Source: Cupriavidus sp. D39
GTDB lineage: Bacteria > Pseudomonadota > Gammaproteobacteria > Burkholderiales > Burkholderiaceae
Assembly: GCF_026627925.1 (NCBI RefSeq)
Contig: NZ_JAPNLE010000009.1
Location: forward strand, 2,542,001-2,606,000
Length of the DNA stretch: 64,000 nucleotides
Direction of reading: 5' to 3'
Of this stretch, positions 10,317 through 18,529 are shown one piece after another (the first letter of the stretch is position 1; each line of letters begins with the position of its first letter). Position numbers and translations under genes: made by a program. The notes under the pieces were generated by a model. It was not told the origin of the DNA. It did no database searches and was given only the letters and a program-made list of their open reading frames with translations.

Positions 10317-10691
10317 ATGGAACCCCTCTCATTCGAGTTTGTTACCGTCGAGGAAGCGAGGCTGATCCTGGATGGCGCCGTGCCCACGGAGGGCGAGCCC
10401 GACTGGACTGGCATGCGGCTACCGGAATCCGCGGAAGCGAAAACCCTCTCGCCCACCGCGCTCAAATGGCTGGCTGTGCTGCCGCCAGAGGCACGCCCGC
10501 TGGAGCTGTGCCGCACCTATCCGCGCATCGGCAACCAGCTGGCAGCGCTCTGCGCTAACCCAGCCGCGCTTTCGGACTTCCTGGCCGACCTGCTGATCGA
10601 CAAGCGCGGCGGGCGCCAGGGGTTTCCCGACGGCATCGCGCTTGAACTATCGAAACTGCAGGAACACCTTCTGCGCACGATGGAGCCGTAA
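10317..10691 (+). CDS. Hypothetical protein, 124 aa
   Basis: Soluble, mainly helical protein beginning MEPLSFEFVTVEEAR. It contains ELCRTYPRIGNQLAAL followed by a segment typical of tight helical packing (LSDFLADLLIDKRGGRQGFP). No known domain is recognised and no export signal is present. Codon use matches the neighbours and the ORF is cleanly bounded, so it is likely real. It lies 91 bases after the cytochrome gene. Confidence 0.65.
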   Translation: MEPLSFEFVTVEEARLILDGAVPTEGEPDWTGMRLPESAEAKTLSPTALKWLAVLPPEARPLELCRTYPRIGNQLAALCANPAALSDFLADLLIDKRGGRQGFPDGIALELSKLQEHLLRTMEP

Positions 10692-10721
10692 CGGGGTAAC
10701 GGCAGGGATTCAGCTTCCGGC

Positions 10722-11114
10722 TTAGCGGGCCTTTCCCGGCGTGCAGTCTTCCACCATGCCGGAGATGCGGCTGGCGCTCATCACGGGGTGCCATTCCCCG
10801 GAGCTGCGGATCTCGACATCGGTGCCTTCGGCAGCGCGGCGCAAGCTGATCAGGTGGAAGAACCTGTATTCATCCGCGTCAGCACGCCCGACCCGGATAT
10901 CGACCTTGCCGGGTTCCGGATACGCGGTCACGGTGGCATCGTCGCCCAGCCGCTGCTTCAGGCACAGCACCAGGTCGCCTGTGCTGGCCTTGGAGTGCAC
11001 GCGCTTCGGATCCATCGCCTGAATGGCATTCGCGGTAACGCCGCCCGAACACGCCGACAGCCATTGCGCAGCCATCGCGACAACCAGCAATACCCGTACC
11101 CGACCTTTTGACAT
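10722..11114 (-). CDS. Putative outer-membrane or periplasmic lipoprotein
   Basis: 130 residues from ATG 11114, chosen because AAGGA lies just before it and a signal follows directly: SKGRVRVLLVVAMAAQWLSAC with the lipobox LSAC. The mature part (VTANAIQAMDPKRV...) has no recognised domain; it contains YRFFHLISLRRAAEGTDVEIR and ends ISGMVEDCTPGKAR. Two further cysteines (VLCLKQRL, EDCTPG) could form a disulphide. It converges on the preceding hypothetical gene. Confidence 0.68.
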   Translation of the reverse strand: MSKGRVRVLLVVAMAAQWLSACSGGVTANAIQAMDPKRVHSKASTGDLVLCLKQRLGDDATVTAYPEPGKVDIRVGRADADEYRFFHLISLRRAAEGTDVEIRSSGEWHPVMSASRISGMVEDCTPGKAR

Positions 11115-11224
11115 TCCCGTTCCTTGGCTAGATGAGTCGGGTGATGTTACATCAAGTGAATTCGGATGCTGTTGCTCGCGCCGGGTCGAAACACCGGGTC
11201 GAAGCGCCGGGTCGAAACCCAAAA

Positions 11225-11256
11225 GCAAAAGGCCTGCACGGATGCAGGCCTTTTGC
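11225..11256 (-). terminator. Intrinsic terminator of tRNA-Leu(CAG)
   Basis: A perfect 14-bp stem (11225-11238 with 11243-11256) with a four-base loop, GCAAAAGGCCTGCA paired with TGCAGGCCTTTTGC. On the minus strand it is followed by a T run. It lies about 10 bases beyond the 3' end of the tRNA gene. Confidence 0.85.
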
Positions 11257-11265
11257 GTTCAATCT

Positions 11266-11352
11266 TGGTGCCCAGGAGAGGACTCGAACCTCCACAGTGT
11301 TGCCACCGCTAGGACCTGAACCTAGTGCGTCTACCAATTTCGCCACCTGGGC
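11266..11352 (-). tRNA. tRNA-Leu (anticodon CAG)
   Basis: An 87-base gene on the minus strand. The acceptor stem GCCCAGG pairs with CCTGGGC and the encoded CCA end is present. The D arm reads TTGGTAGAC, the anticodon loop TTCAGGT sits between CTAGG and CCTAG, giving CAG, and a long class II variable arm (GGTGGCAACACT) and the T loop GTTCGAGTC follow. The long variable arm and the anticodon identify leucine. Confidence 0.97.
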
Positions 11353-11686
11353 TAGGTGAGGCTGCGAATTCTACCCAACGTAACGAAATTTGCAAGTGCT
11401 GGCCGCACTGAATCAGAAGAAAAGCACAATTTTCCGCGAGCCCCGCCTGTTGCAGGCCCCGCGGGGGTCCGTCAGTTCAGGGAAATGGTTCTGCGACCGC
11501 AAAGATTCTCATTCATCACACGGCGCCCGGCAAACGGCCCGCCGGATTGCCCACCCCTCCCAGCCTCGCGAAATTTTTTCTAGCATGCCTCCATACCCTG
11601 TCGATTTCGCCCCCTCCCGTTCGTCGTCCCCATGACGGCGCGCGTCAGGCTCGCCGCTTCGCAGGTAATCCCAAAGGAGATCGGAC
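11353..11686. other. Intergenic stretch upstream of tRNA-Leu and the DUF1428 gene
   Basis: No plausible gene. It should hold the tRNA promoter (minus strand) and the promoter of the DUF1428 gene. AAGGAGATCGGAC just before base 11687 is that gene's ribosome binding site. Confidence 0.6.
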
Positions 11687-12037
11687 ATGCATTACATCGA
11701 TGGATTTGTTGTCGCCGTGCCAACGGCCAAGCGCGACATCTACCGCCAGTACGCCGAGGCCGCCGCCGTGGTGTTCAAGGATCATGGCGCGCTGGGGCTG
11801 GTCGAATGCTGGGGCGACGATGTGCCCGAGGGCAAGCTCACCTCGTTCCCGATGGCCGTCAAACTGGAGAAGGACGAGACCGTGGTCTTCTCCTGGATCA
11901 CCTGGCCATCGCGCAAGGTCCGGGACGAGGGCATGAAGGCCACGATGGAGGACCCCAGGCTGCAGAGCCAGGGGCCGATGCCGTTCGACGGCAAGCGGAT
12001 GATCTTTGGCGGTTTTGAGATGATCGTCAACGCTTAG
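11687..12037 (+). CDS. DUF1428 family protein
   Basis: 116 residues matching the small YbaA/DUF1428 family (dimeric alpha-beta barrel fold). It starts MHYIDGFVVAVP and has KRDIYRQYAEAAAVVFKDHGAL, ECWGDDVPEGKLTSFP, VVFSWITWPSR and a GKRMIFGGFEMIV end, all in the family's usual order. The function of the family is not established. A strong ribosome binding site (AAGGAG) precedes the ATG. It is a single gene with wide non-coding flanks. Confidence 0.9.
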   Translation: MHYIDGFVVAVPTAKRDIYRQYAEAAAVVFKDHGALGLVECWGDDVPEGKLTSFPMAVKLEKDETVVFSWITWPSRKVRDEGMKATMEDPRLQSQGPMPFDGKRMIFGGFEMIVNA

Positions 12038-12501
12038 CGGCTTGATGGCCGCGCGTGGTTGACTTGGCCCGGGGCTTCCGGGCTGGGTGCGTTTTGGCTG
12101 GAGGGGCATCCTCCCAAGGCTCACCGCGACAATGCCGGCTTGTAACCGCGAGAGCCACGATTCAAACCCAGGCTGTCCCCCATCGACGTCTTCATCGCAC
12201 TATTGCGGAGCGCTGAACCCATGCCAACAAGCGTCATGCGGGGCCGGCTGACAGACTGGCGACTGCTGTCCTGACACCGGTTAGCCGGCCCCGCCCAGGC
12301 AGATCCAAACCGCTTATATCAGCGGAACAGTCTTTCTAACTCACGTTCCCCCCGCGCGCCGAGATCCTGAGCGGCGCCTGGACGTTCCTGGAGCCTCAGC
12401 CTGTGAATTGAGCGGCCTTCCCACAAACGATCAGGCGGCTAGAATGATCCCGCGCCCTCCTTGGCCCCGCGTGGGAGGGGCCTGACGAGAGAGGCCGAAC
12501 C
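12038..12501. other. Non-coding stretch with a 10-bp inverted repeat
   Basis: No ORF in this 464-base stretch looks coding. It contains GGGGCCGGCT (12240-12249) and its exact complement AGCCGGCCCC (12283-12292) separated by 33 bases, which could form a stem in RNA. Whether this is a terminator for the DUF1428 gene, a leader of the TAXI gene or chance in GC-rich DNA cannot be decided. No U run follows. Confidence 0.4.
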
Positions 12502-13845
12502 ATGCCCAGGCACAACCCAGCGCTGCATCGTAGCCAGAAGGCCCCTATGGCACCGGGGCGCCGGCGGCTGCTCATGCTTGGCGCAATACTGCTGCTGGCC
12601 GCGCTAGGGTGGGCGGTGGCGATCGTGCTCAAGCCCGCCATCCAGCGTACGATCGTCATCACGACCGGGGCGAACAAGGGTATCTATCGCGGATTTGCAC
12701 AGCGCTATGCGCCCATCCTGGAGCGCGACGGCATCAAGCTGGATATCCGCAGTTCCTCCGGTTCGATCGAGAACTATGAGCGGCTGAGGGATCCAGACAG
12801 CGAATACGAAGTGGGCTTTATCCAATCGGGGACCGCCAGTCCGCAGGAAACAGACGGCCTGCAGACCATCGCTGCCATCTCCTATGAACCGATCTGGGTG
12901 TTCTATCGCGGCGACGCCACCGTGGACCGGCTGGCACAGTTGCGCGGCAAGAGGGTTGCCATCGGGATTCCCGGCAGCGGCCTGCTCAACGTCTCCCGGG
13001 TATTGCTCGCATATAGCGGCATCTCAGCCAGCAATACCACGCTGCTGGAAATGAATGCAATGCAGGCATATCAGGGCCTCGAAGATGGCCAACTGGACGC
13101 GGCCTTCTTCATCGGCAGGCCAGATGCCGAGATGCAGCAAACGCTGCTGAACAGCAATCTGAGGCTGATGAATTTTGCCCAGGCCGATGCCCTGGTACAA
13201 AAATTCCCCTCTCTGTCCAAGATCATCTTCCCGCGCGCCTCGACCAGCATCGTCAACGATCTTCCCCAGGCCGATGTCACGCTGCTGGCCGCCACGGCCT
13301 TGCTCGTATCCAAGGACACCCTGCACCCTGCCCTGGTCTACCTGCTGCTGGAAGCCGCCAAATCCGTCCACGGCGGCGATGATTACTTCACGCCGCTCGG
13401 CACGTTTCCCAACCTGAACACCAGTGAATTTCCCGTTTCCGACGAAAGCACGCGCTACTTCAAATCGGGCCGCCCCTTCCTGCAGCGCTACCTGCCGTTC
13501 TGGCTTGCCAGCTTTATCGAACGGCGCCTGCTGATCCTGCTGCCCTTCATGGCGTTGCTGCTGGGCTTGCTGCAGGCCTTGCCGCGCATGGCGGAGGCGA
13601 GGATAAAGAACCGGCTCGTGGTCTGGTACCGCGAAATCAAGGCGCTGGAAGACGAGATATGGACAAGCCACCAGCCGACCCCGGGGCAGATTGCGCAATG
13701 GCGCGATGAAATCGAGAACATCGATGCGCATGCCAGCCAGATACGGATTCCGGAGCGCTATTTCCAGGATGTCTATGCCCTCAAGCAGGCGATCGGCGTC
13801 GTACGGGAGCGGATTTCCCAGGCGGCGGGAAAGGTGGAGGAATAG
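12502..13845 (+). CDS. TAXI-family TRAP transporter solute-binding protein, membrane-anchored
   Basis: 447 residues. An N-terminal membrane anchor (about 22-46) is followed by a TAXI-type binding domain: TIVITTGANKGIYRGFAQRY, EVGFIQSGT, PIWVFYRG, LRGKRVAIGIPGSG and LDAAFFIGRPDAEMQQ. A second hydrophobic stretch (about 338-365, RRLLILLPFMALLLGLLQAL) precedes a cytoplasmic helical tail. Standard TAXI proteins are free periplasmic receptors for TRAP permeases. No TRAP membrane component is adjacent, so the protein may work with a distant permease or as a sensor. The two anchors are unusual against the family's typical form. Confidence 0.82.
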   Translation: MPRHNPALHRSQKAPMAPGRRRLLMLGAILLLAALGWAVAIVLKPAIQRTIVITTGANKGIYRGFAQRYAPILERDGIKLDIRSSSGSIENYERLRDPDSEYEVGFIQSGTASPQETDGLQTIAAISYEPIWVFYRGDATVDRLAQLRGKRVAIGIPGSGLLNVSRVLLAYSGISASNTTLLEMNAMQAYQGLEDGQLDAAFFIGRPDAEMQQTLLNSNLRLMNFAQADALVQKFPSLSKIIFPRASTSIVNDLPQADVTLLAATALLVSKDTLHPALVYLLLEAAKSVHGGDDYFTPLGTFPNLNTSEFPVSDESTRYFKSGRPFLQRYLPFWLASFIERRLLILLPFMALLLGLLQALPRMAEARIKNRLVVWYREIKALEDEIWTSHQPTPGQIAQWRDEIENIDAHASQIRIPERYFQDVYALKQAIGVVRERISQAAGKVEE

Positions 13846-13887
13846 CCGGGCGGCTTAAGCACCAGGCTACTCCGGCCCCGTGGTTCT

Positions 13888-14541
13888 TCAAGCGGAAGCC
13901 ACCCATCCGAACAGACGGCACCGCCCCATGCCGCTGCCCAGCAGAAACAGCGCAGCGACGCCAAAGTTCGAGATTAGAACCATGAGCGTGGCATCCAGCG
14001 GATGGAAGAGCGAGAGCGCGGCCGCTGTCATGGCCGCGACCGCGAGGCTGGCCATCATGGCAATCGGTGCCGCCGCGAGCCGCGCTACATAGCGCAGCAT
14101 GATCAACATCACCAGCGACAACGGTATGCTCACCACGGCCATTGTTGCAAAGCAGCGTGCTGTCTCGCCAAGGTTGATGCCGTCCGGACCGATGCTTACC
14201 CAATCCGTTAGGCAGCCGTATCCGATCGTGGAAACCCAGACGAGGATTGCCGGGGCGGGCAACAGCAGCCATCGCCGGGATCTGCCTGGAACACTGGCAA
14301 CAAACGCCGCCGCCGTCGCCAGCACGCCCGTTGCCAATGCCCCGGCAATGCCGAGCACAAACGCGGGTTGACCAAGTTTGGTCACCAGGTCCGGCCGCAC
14401 GCCATGGCCAATGGCCACAAGTCCTAGCATCAGCGCAGCAAACAGCAGCCAGCACGCGGCACGCACAAGGGGCGGGCGAAGCCGCCGCACGGGCTGCGCA
14501 CTTTCAACCAGGGAGTCGATCAAGTCCGAGGTCGGCATCAT
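13888..14541 (-). CDS. nrsF: NrsF-type anti-sigma factor (DUF1109)
   Basis: 217 residues with six probable membrane helices after a short cytoplasmic start (MMPTSDLIDSLVESAQPVR). It matches the NrsF/DUF1109 family. In known systems these inner-membrane proteins hold the ECF sigma factor SigF inactive until heavy metals or oxidants release it. Here the start overlaps the end of the sigma factor gene by four bases (ATGA), the usual translational coupling of a sigma/anti-sigma pair. A cysteine in GYGCLTDW and one in ARCFAT are candidates for metal sensing; this is inference. Confidence 0.85.
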   Translation of the reverse strand: MMPTSDLIDSLVESAQPVRRLRPPLVRAACWLLFAALMLGLVAIGHGVRPDLVTKLGQPAFVLGIAGALATGVLATAAAFVASVPGRSRRWLLLPAPAILVWVSTIGYGCLTDWVSIGPDGINLGETARCFATMAVVSIPLSLVMLIMLRYVARLAAAPIAMMASLAVAAMTAAALSLFHPLDATLMVLISNFGVAALFLLGSGMGRCRLFGWVASA

Positions 14542-15197
14542 TCTTCGTTACCTCGCGGATTGATTAGTTTGCGTAGCGTCTTCAGAGCCCGATGGGTTGC
14601 CACTTTCAACGCGGCGACCGACGCTCCGCTCGCCGCGGACGCCTCTTTCAAAGACATCTCCTCAAGCTTCAGCATCTGGAGCGCTTCGCGCTGCGCAACC
14701 GGTAGCCGTTCTATGGCTTCTCGCAGCGCGCGCGCATCCACCGCGTCTTCCTGCCGGTTCGCGCCTGGGTCCACACAGGTTTCGTGCTCGGATTCAAACG
14801 GCATCTCGTGACTTCCGGTGCGTCCTTTTCTGCGCAGGCCATCGACGATACGCCGGTTGGCGATGGCGACCAGCCACGGGCCAAAGGGCCGGGCAGGATC
14901 ATAGGTATGGCGTACCGCATGCACCGTCAGCAGGATGTCCTGGACCGCGTCCTCGATGTCGCCGCGGTTGTGCATCTGGCGCGCAGCCAGCGCGCGCAGA
15001 TGGGGCGTGATTGCCTCCAGGAGGCGGCGGTATGCGCTCCGGTCGCCGCATTGCGCCCTCGCCATCTCCGTGGACCAATCCGGCTTGCCGTCGGCACGTG
15101 TTGCCGGCGGTTCTGGCTGGATATCGGGCGCGGGAGATTTCCCGGCCTTTTTCACGAGGCTGAGGGCCGGGCCGCGGCGTTGTGGATGGAATGGCAT
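14538..15197 (-). CDS. sigF: ECF-type RNA polymerase sigma factor (SigF-like)
   Basis: 219 residues. Region 2 contains LLEAITPHLRALA, GDIEDAVQDILLTVH, YDPARPFGPWLVAIANRRIVD; region 4 contains ERLPVAQREALQMLKLEEM and ALKVATHRALKTLRK. This matches the ECF group paired with NrsF, which in Caulobacter reads GTAACC-N16-CGAA promoters. That motif occurs divergently at 15256. The start is uncertain: family homology begins around DWSTEMARAQCGDRSAY, so the first 40 residues may be over-called. Confidence 0.87.
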   Translation of the reverse strand: MPFHPQRRGPALSLVKKAGKSPAPDIQPEPPATRADGKPDWSTEMARAQCGDRSAYRRLLEAITPHLRALAARQMHNRGDIEDAVQDILLTVHAVRHTYDPARPFGPWLVAIANRRIVDGLRRKGRTGSHEMPFESEHETCVDPGANRQEDAVDARALREAIERLPVAQREALQMLKLEEMSLKEASAASGASVAALKVATHRALKTLRKLINPRGNEE

Positions 15198-15255
15198 GGT
15201 GGAATTTTGCGTCCCAGGCTGGATTCTGTCGCGCTAAATTTTTTTCATGCGGTGC

Positions 15256-15281
15256 GTAACCTTTTATCCCGCCGCACCGAA
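15256..15281 (+). promoter_or_regulatory. SigF-type promoter of the bufferin operon
   Basis: GTAACC at 15256-15261 and CGAA at 15278-15281 are separated by exactly 16 bases, as in the promoter described for SigF of Caulobacter. It sits 50 bases upstream of the precursor gene and opposite the sigma factor gene. This is a sequence match and its use is inferred. Confidence 0.75.
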
Positions 15282-15330
15282 TCTCATCACACGACCCCAA
15301 GCCTTGGGGCCGCAAAGCCTAGGAGGGTGA

Positions 15331-15654
15331 ATGATGAACAAGCATGTATTGGCTGCCTCGTCGCTGTCGACCGCAATTGGCCTCGCGCTAGCCATGCAGG
15401 CCATGCCAGCGCAGGCGCAAGCCATGAAGGACATGAGTGGCATGCCGCAGGTCGTCAAGGACAACATGGCCAGGATGGAGAAGGGCAAGCTCGAGAAATG
15501 CTATGGGATCAACGCCGCGGCCAAGAACGATTGCGCTGAAGGCGCGCATTCCTGTGCCGGGCAATCCACCCAGGCGCGCGATACGAAGTCGTTCGTGCTA
15601 TTGCCCGCAGGCGACTGCAGCAAGATCCAGGGCGGCAAGCTGAAGGCCACTTGA
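15331..15654 (+). CDS. bufA1: Bufferin precursor peptide (DUF2282, BufA1-type)
   Basis: 107 residues, AGGAGGGTGA directly before ATGATG. A signal peptide of about 30 residues ends MPAQAQA. The mature part has four cysteines at 57, 68, 75 and 96 in the DUF2282 pattern EKCYG, KNDC, HSCAG, GDC. In known bufferins an MNIO enzyme modifies conserved cysteines to thiooxazole-type groups and the exported peptide chelates copper. Here the MNIO and partner genes follow immediately, so the same role is inferred. The stop overlaps a possible TTG start of the next gene. Confidence 0.87.
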   Translation: MMNKHVLAASSLSTAIGLALAMQAMPAQAQAMKDMSGMPQVVKDNMARMEKGKLEKCYGINAAAKNDCAEGAHSCAGQSTQARDTKSFVLLPAGDCSKIQGGKLKAT

Positions 15655-15668
15655 ACCTGGATCAACCC

Positions 15669-16544
15669 ATGCAAGCAACAGCCGCCGCGCCGCAACGCGC
15701 GTGCGGCCCGATCCCGGCGCGCGCCGGGATCGGGCTGCGCTTCAAGCACCATCAGGCGGTCGTCGACGAGCGTCCGGCGGTGGCATGGTTCGAGGTGCAT
15801 ACCGAGAACTATATGAGCGCAGGCACCGCGCTACGCTACCTCGACGCGATTCGCGGCGACTACCCCATCTCGCTGCACGGGGTCGGCCTGTCGCTGGGCA
15901 GCGCCGACGGCCTGGACGCGTCCCACCTGGCACGCGTTCAGCGCGTTGTCGAACGGATCGAGCCCGCCTTGGTGTCGGAGCATCTGTCGTGGAGCGTTGC
16001 AAACGGAATCTATCTTGGCGACTTGCTGCCCCTTCCCATGACCGAGGAGGCGCTGGCCGTCGTGTGCCGCCATGTCGACCAGGTCCAGGCTGAACTCGGG
16101 CGGCGCATTCTGGTCGAGAACCCGTCGACCTACCTGCGCTTTTGCCACTCGACCATTCCCGAGTGGGAGTTCCTGGCGGAGCTCGCGCGTCGCACGGGCT
16201 GCGGCCTCTTGTGCGACGTCAACAACATCTATGTCAGCGCCTGCAATCACGGCTGGGATACCCAGGCTTATCTGGCGGCGCTGCCGCCGGATGCGGTGGG
16301 CGAGATCCACCTGGCCGGCCACAGCGTCCGGCAGCTGGAGCAGGGGCGAACCATACGCATCGATGATCACGGCTCGCGAGTTGCCGCGGAAGTCTGGGCG
16401 CTCTACGGGCAAGCGCTAGCGCGGTTCGGGCCGACGCCTACGCTGATTGAATGGGACACCAATATACCGGCCCTCGGCGTGTTGATGAGTGAGGCCGCCC
16501 TTGCCGAAGCCGCATTGAAGGGCCAACGACATGATGCAGACTAG
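15669..16544 (+). CDS. bufB: MNIO-family peptide-modifying enzyme (DUF692, BufB-type)
   Basis: 291 residues from ATG 15669; a TTG at 15651 overlapping the precursor stop is an alternative. It has the iron-binding TIM-barrel pattern of multinuclear non-haem iron oxidases: WFEVHTENYM, SLHGVGLSLGS, VSEHLSW, LVENPSTYLRF, LCDVNNIYVSACNHGWD, EIHLAGH, DDHGS and LIEWDTNIP carry the expected His, Glu, Asp and Asn ligands. The enzyme should modify precursor cysteines. It overlaps the next gene by 14 bases. Confidence 0.9.
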   Translation: MQATAAAPQRACGPIPARAGIGLRFKHHQAVVDERPAVAWFEVHTENYMSAGTALRYLDAIRGDYPISLHGVGLSLGSADGLDASHLARVQRVVERIEPALVSEHLSWSVANGIYLGDLLPLPMTEEALAVVCRHVDQVQAELGRRILVENPSTYLRFCHSTIPEWEFLAELARRTGCGLLCDVNNIYVSACNHGWDTQAYLAALPPDAVGEIHLAGHSVRQLEQGRTIRIDDHGSRVAAEVWALYGQALARFGPTPTLIEWDTNIPALGVLMSEAALAEAALKGQRHDAD

Positions 16545-17349
16545 CCCCACGCTCCTCGAGCTTCAGCAAGCATTCGCCCAGAACCTGCTTTGCGGCGGCG
16601 GTGACCTGTCAGCCTATGTGATTCCTGGCGGCCTGGAACCGGAGGCCCGGTTGAACATATATCGCAACACGGCCACCAGTGTGTTCGTCACGGCACTGAA
16701 GCTGTCGTACCCCGCTGTTCAGGCTCTGGTCGGTGAAGAATTCTTCGAGGGGGCTGCCCGGCTGTTCCTCGAGAGCTCGCCACCACGGAGCGCGTGGCTC
16801 GATGCGTATGGCGCGGCATTCCCGGACTTTCTCGCCGAACTGCCCGAGGCAGCGACACTTCCCTATCTGCCGGACACAGCCCGCCTCGAATGGGTCGTCA
16901 ACACAGTGCTGCATGCCAGGGAGGCGAATCCGCTAGCGTTGGCCTCGCTTGCCCGGCTCACGCAAGCGGAGATGGGCTGCGTGTGTTTTGAGCCGCACCC
17001 TGCGGTAAGACTGCTGCGTTCCTCGTTCCCCGTGGACGATATCTGGCATGCCGTGCTTGCCGGAGACGATGGCGCACTCGGGAAGATGGATCCCGCCAGC
17101 GGGCCAGTCAGCCTGCTCCTGCGTCGAAGCGAGTCCGGCGTTGAGGTTGAACGGCTGGACGCGTGCCAATGGCGCTTCGCGGCAGCCCTGTTTGAAGGGC
17201 AACCGCTGCATGCCTGCCTTGACGCGGCATCCCCGGCCGCGGCGCCCGGCTTGCTCGCCAGGCTGTTGGCTGCGGGATGCTTTGCCGGGATCCGGCTAAC
17301 AGGGGACTCGCTCACATCGAAGTCCGATACCCTTTCCCTTTGCTCATGA
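16531..17349 (+). CDS. bufC: MNIO partner protein (DUF2063, BufC-type)
   Basis: 272 residues. The N-terminal DUF2063 domain (about 5-100) reads LLELQQAFAQNLL, RLNIYRNTATSVFVTALKLSYPAVQALVGEEFF and ARLFLESSPP. The C-terminal half continues to a RiPP-recognition-like partner region. In bufferin and related systems this protein brings the precursor to the MNIO enzyme. It overlaps both neighbours (14 bases with bufB, four with the DoxX gene), so the four genes are translationally coupled. Confidence 0.87.
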   Translation: MMQTSPTLLELQQAFAQNLLCGGGDLSAYVIPGGLEPEARLNIYRNTATSVFVTALKLSYPAVQALVGEEFFEGAARLFLESSPPRSAWLDAYGAAFPDFLAELPEAATLPYLPDTARLEWVVNTVLHAREANPLALASLARLTQAEMGCVCFEPHPAVRLLRSSFPVDDIWHAVLAGDDGALGKMDPASGPVSLLLRRSESGVEVERLDACQWRFAAALFEGQPLHACLDAASPAAAPGLLARLLAAGCFAGIRLTGDSLTSKSDTLSLCS

Positions 17350-17810
17350 CTAATGCTACGCAGTCGCCCCACACCCGCTCCAGGCCGATACAACGCGCAC
17401 TGCGTGCCGTCGCGTGGCTCGAGCGTGTTCCCTACTCCGCCTTGGCCATCCCCCTGCGCCTTGCCGTGGCCACGGTCTTCTGGAATTCAGCAATGACCAA
17501 GCTGGCAAACTGGGATACAGCGATCGAACTGTTCCGGGAGGAGTACCGGCTTCCACTCTTGCCGCCGGAGCTAGCCGCATACATGGCGGTATCGATCGAA
17601 CTGAGTACGCCTGTGCTACTCGTCCTTGGGCTGGCGACTCGCCCTGTGGCGCTGCTCCTGCTCGGCATGACCGCCGTCATTGAAGTGTTTGTCTACCCGC
17701 TGGCGTGGCCCACGCACATTCAGTGGGCAGCCATGCTGCTTGTGCTGCTTTGCCGGGGGGCAGGCAACTGGTCGCTGGATCACTGGCTCTGGCGGCGATC
17801 AGGCCGCTAG
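17346..17810 (+). CDS. DoxX-family inner-membrane protein
   Basis: 154 residues with four predicted membrane helices. LRLAVATVFWNSAMTKLANW in the first helix and IELSTPVLLVLGLATRP in the second match DoxX. ATG 17346 overlaps the stop of bufC (ATGA). DoxX proteins are frequent last genes of bufferin-type operons; their role there is unproven and may be redox support in the membrane. Confidence 0.85.
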   Translation: MTNATQSPHTRSRPIQRALRAVAWLERVPYSALAIPLRLAVATVFWNSAMTKLANWDTAIELFREEYRLPLLPPELAAYMAVSIELSTPVLLVLGLATRPVALLLLGMTAVIEVFVYPLAWPTHIQWAAMLLVLLCRGAGNWSLDHWLWRRSGR

Positions 17811-17850
17811 CTTGAGAGGAACTCGCTCCAGGCAAAGACAAGGTGCTAGA

Positions 17851-17880
17851 ATAATCAATCCATCCGGCTGGATTGATTAT
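17851..17880. promoter_or_regulatory. Palindromic operator over the TetR gene start
   Basis: ATAATCAATCCA (17851-17862) and its exact complement TGGATTGATTAT (17869-17880) are separated by six bases. The right arm includes the first two bases of the TetR start ATG, and TAGAAT just upstream could be a -10 box. The site fits autorepression by the adjacent TetR protein. Confidence 0.75.
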
Positions 17881-18453
17881 GTCCGAAGCAAACAGGCGCC
17901 CCAAGAACCCCGAACTGATCCGAATCCAATGCCTGTCCGTGGTGCGGGACCTGCTGGTTTCCCAAGGCCCCGAGTCGGTGACGCTCGACCTGGTGGCGCA
18001 ACGTGCCGGCGTGACCAAAGGCGGGTTGCAGTATCACTACCGCAGCAAGAATGCCCTGCTTGAAGCGCTGAGAGACCAGCTCTTCGAGGAATTCGAAAAG
18101 GCCTATCAGCGCGCGCTGTCTGGCGAGGCCGATCGCCCTGGCAAACACGCCCGCGCCTACATCAAGACGTGTTTCGACGATACGGCCGCCAACAACGCGA
18201 TCGGGACTCAGCGTGCCATCGCCATGCTGGCCTTGACGCTCCCTCCTGCCGCCAGAAATGGAGCGAGCGCATGACGGACGCCCTCAAGCATGACCTCGCT
18301 GGCACCGCTGCTGAAGACCAGCTCCTCATCTGCCGGCTGGCGGGAGATGGCATGTGGTTTGCGGAGATGTTCGAGGTCTATGACGTCGATGGGCCACGCA
18401 AGGCGCGCCTGCTCGCCCTGTTGCTGGACATGTGCGACAGGGCCACCTCCTGA
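17879..18453 (+). pseudogene. TetR-family transcriptional regulator, frame broken once
   Basis: The N-terminal TetR HTH is intact: VTLDLVAQRAGVTKGGLQYHYRSKNALLEALRDQLFEEF (about 35-70). The frame stops at 18274, but the same protein continues in another frame from CRQKWSERMTDAL to DMCDRATS at 18453. Adding one C to the run at 18241 restores a continuous reading (LTLPSCRQKW) of about 191 residues, the normal family length. So this is either a real -1 mutation or a sequencing slip. The start ATG lies inside a palindromic operator and has no clear ribosome binding site; a TTG at 17873 is the alternative. Confidence 0.82.
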
Positions 18454-18529
18454 TCAGGCTTGACAGACCAAACACACAAAACAGACCACATTGACTTGGC
18501 GCGTTTGCCACGCGCCTACGGCGAAATCC

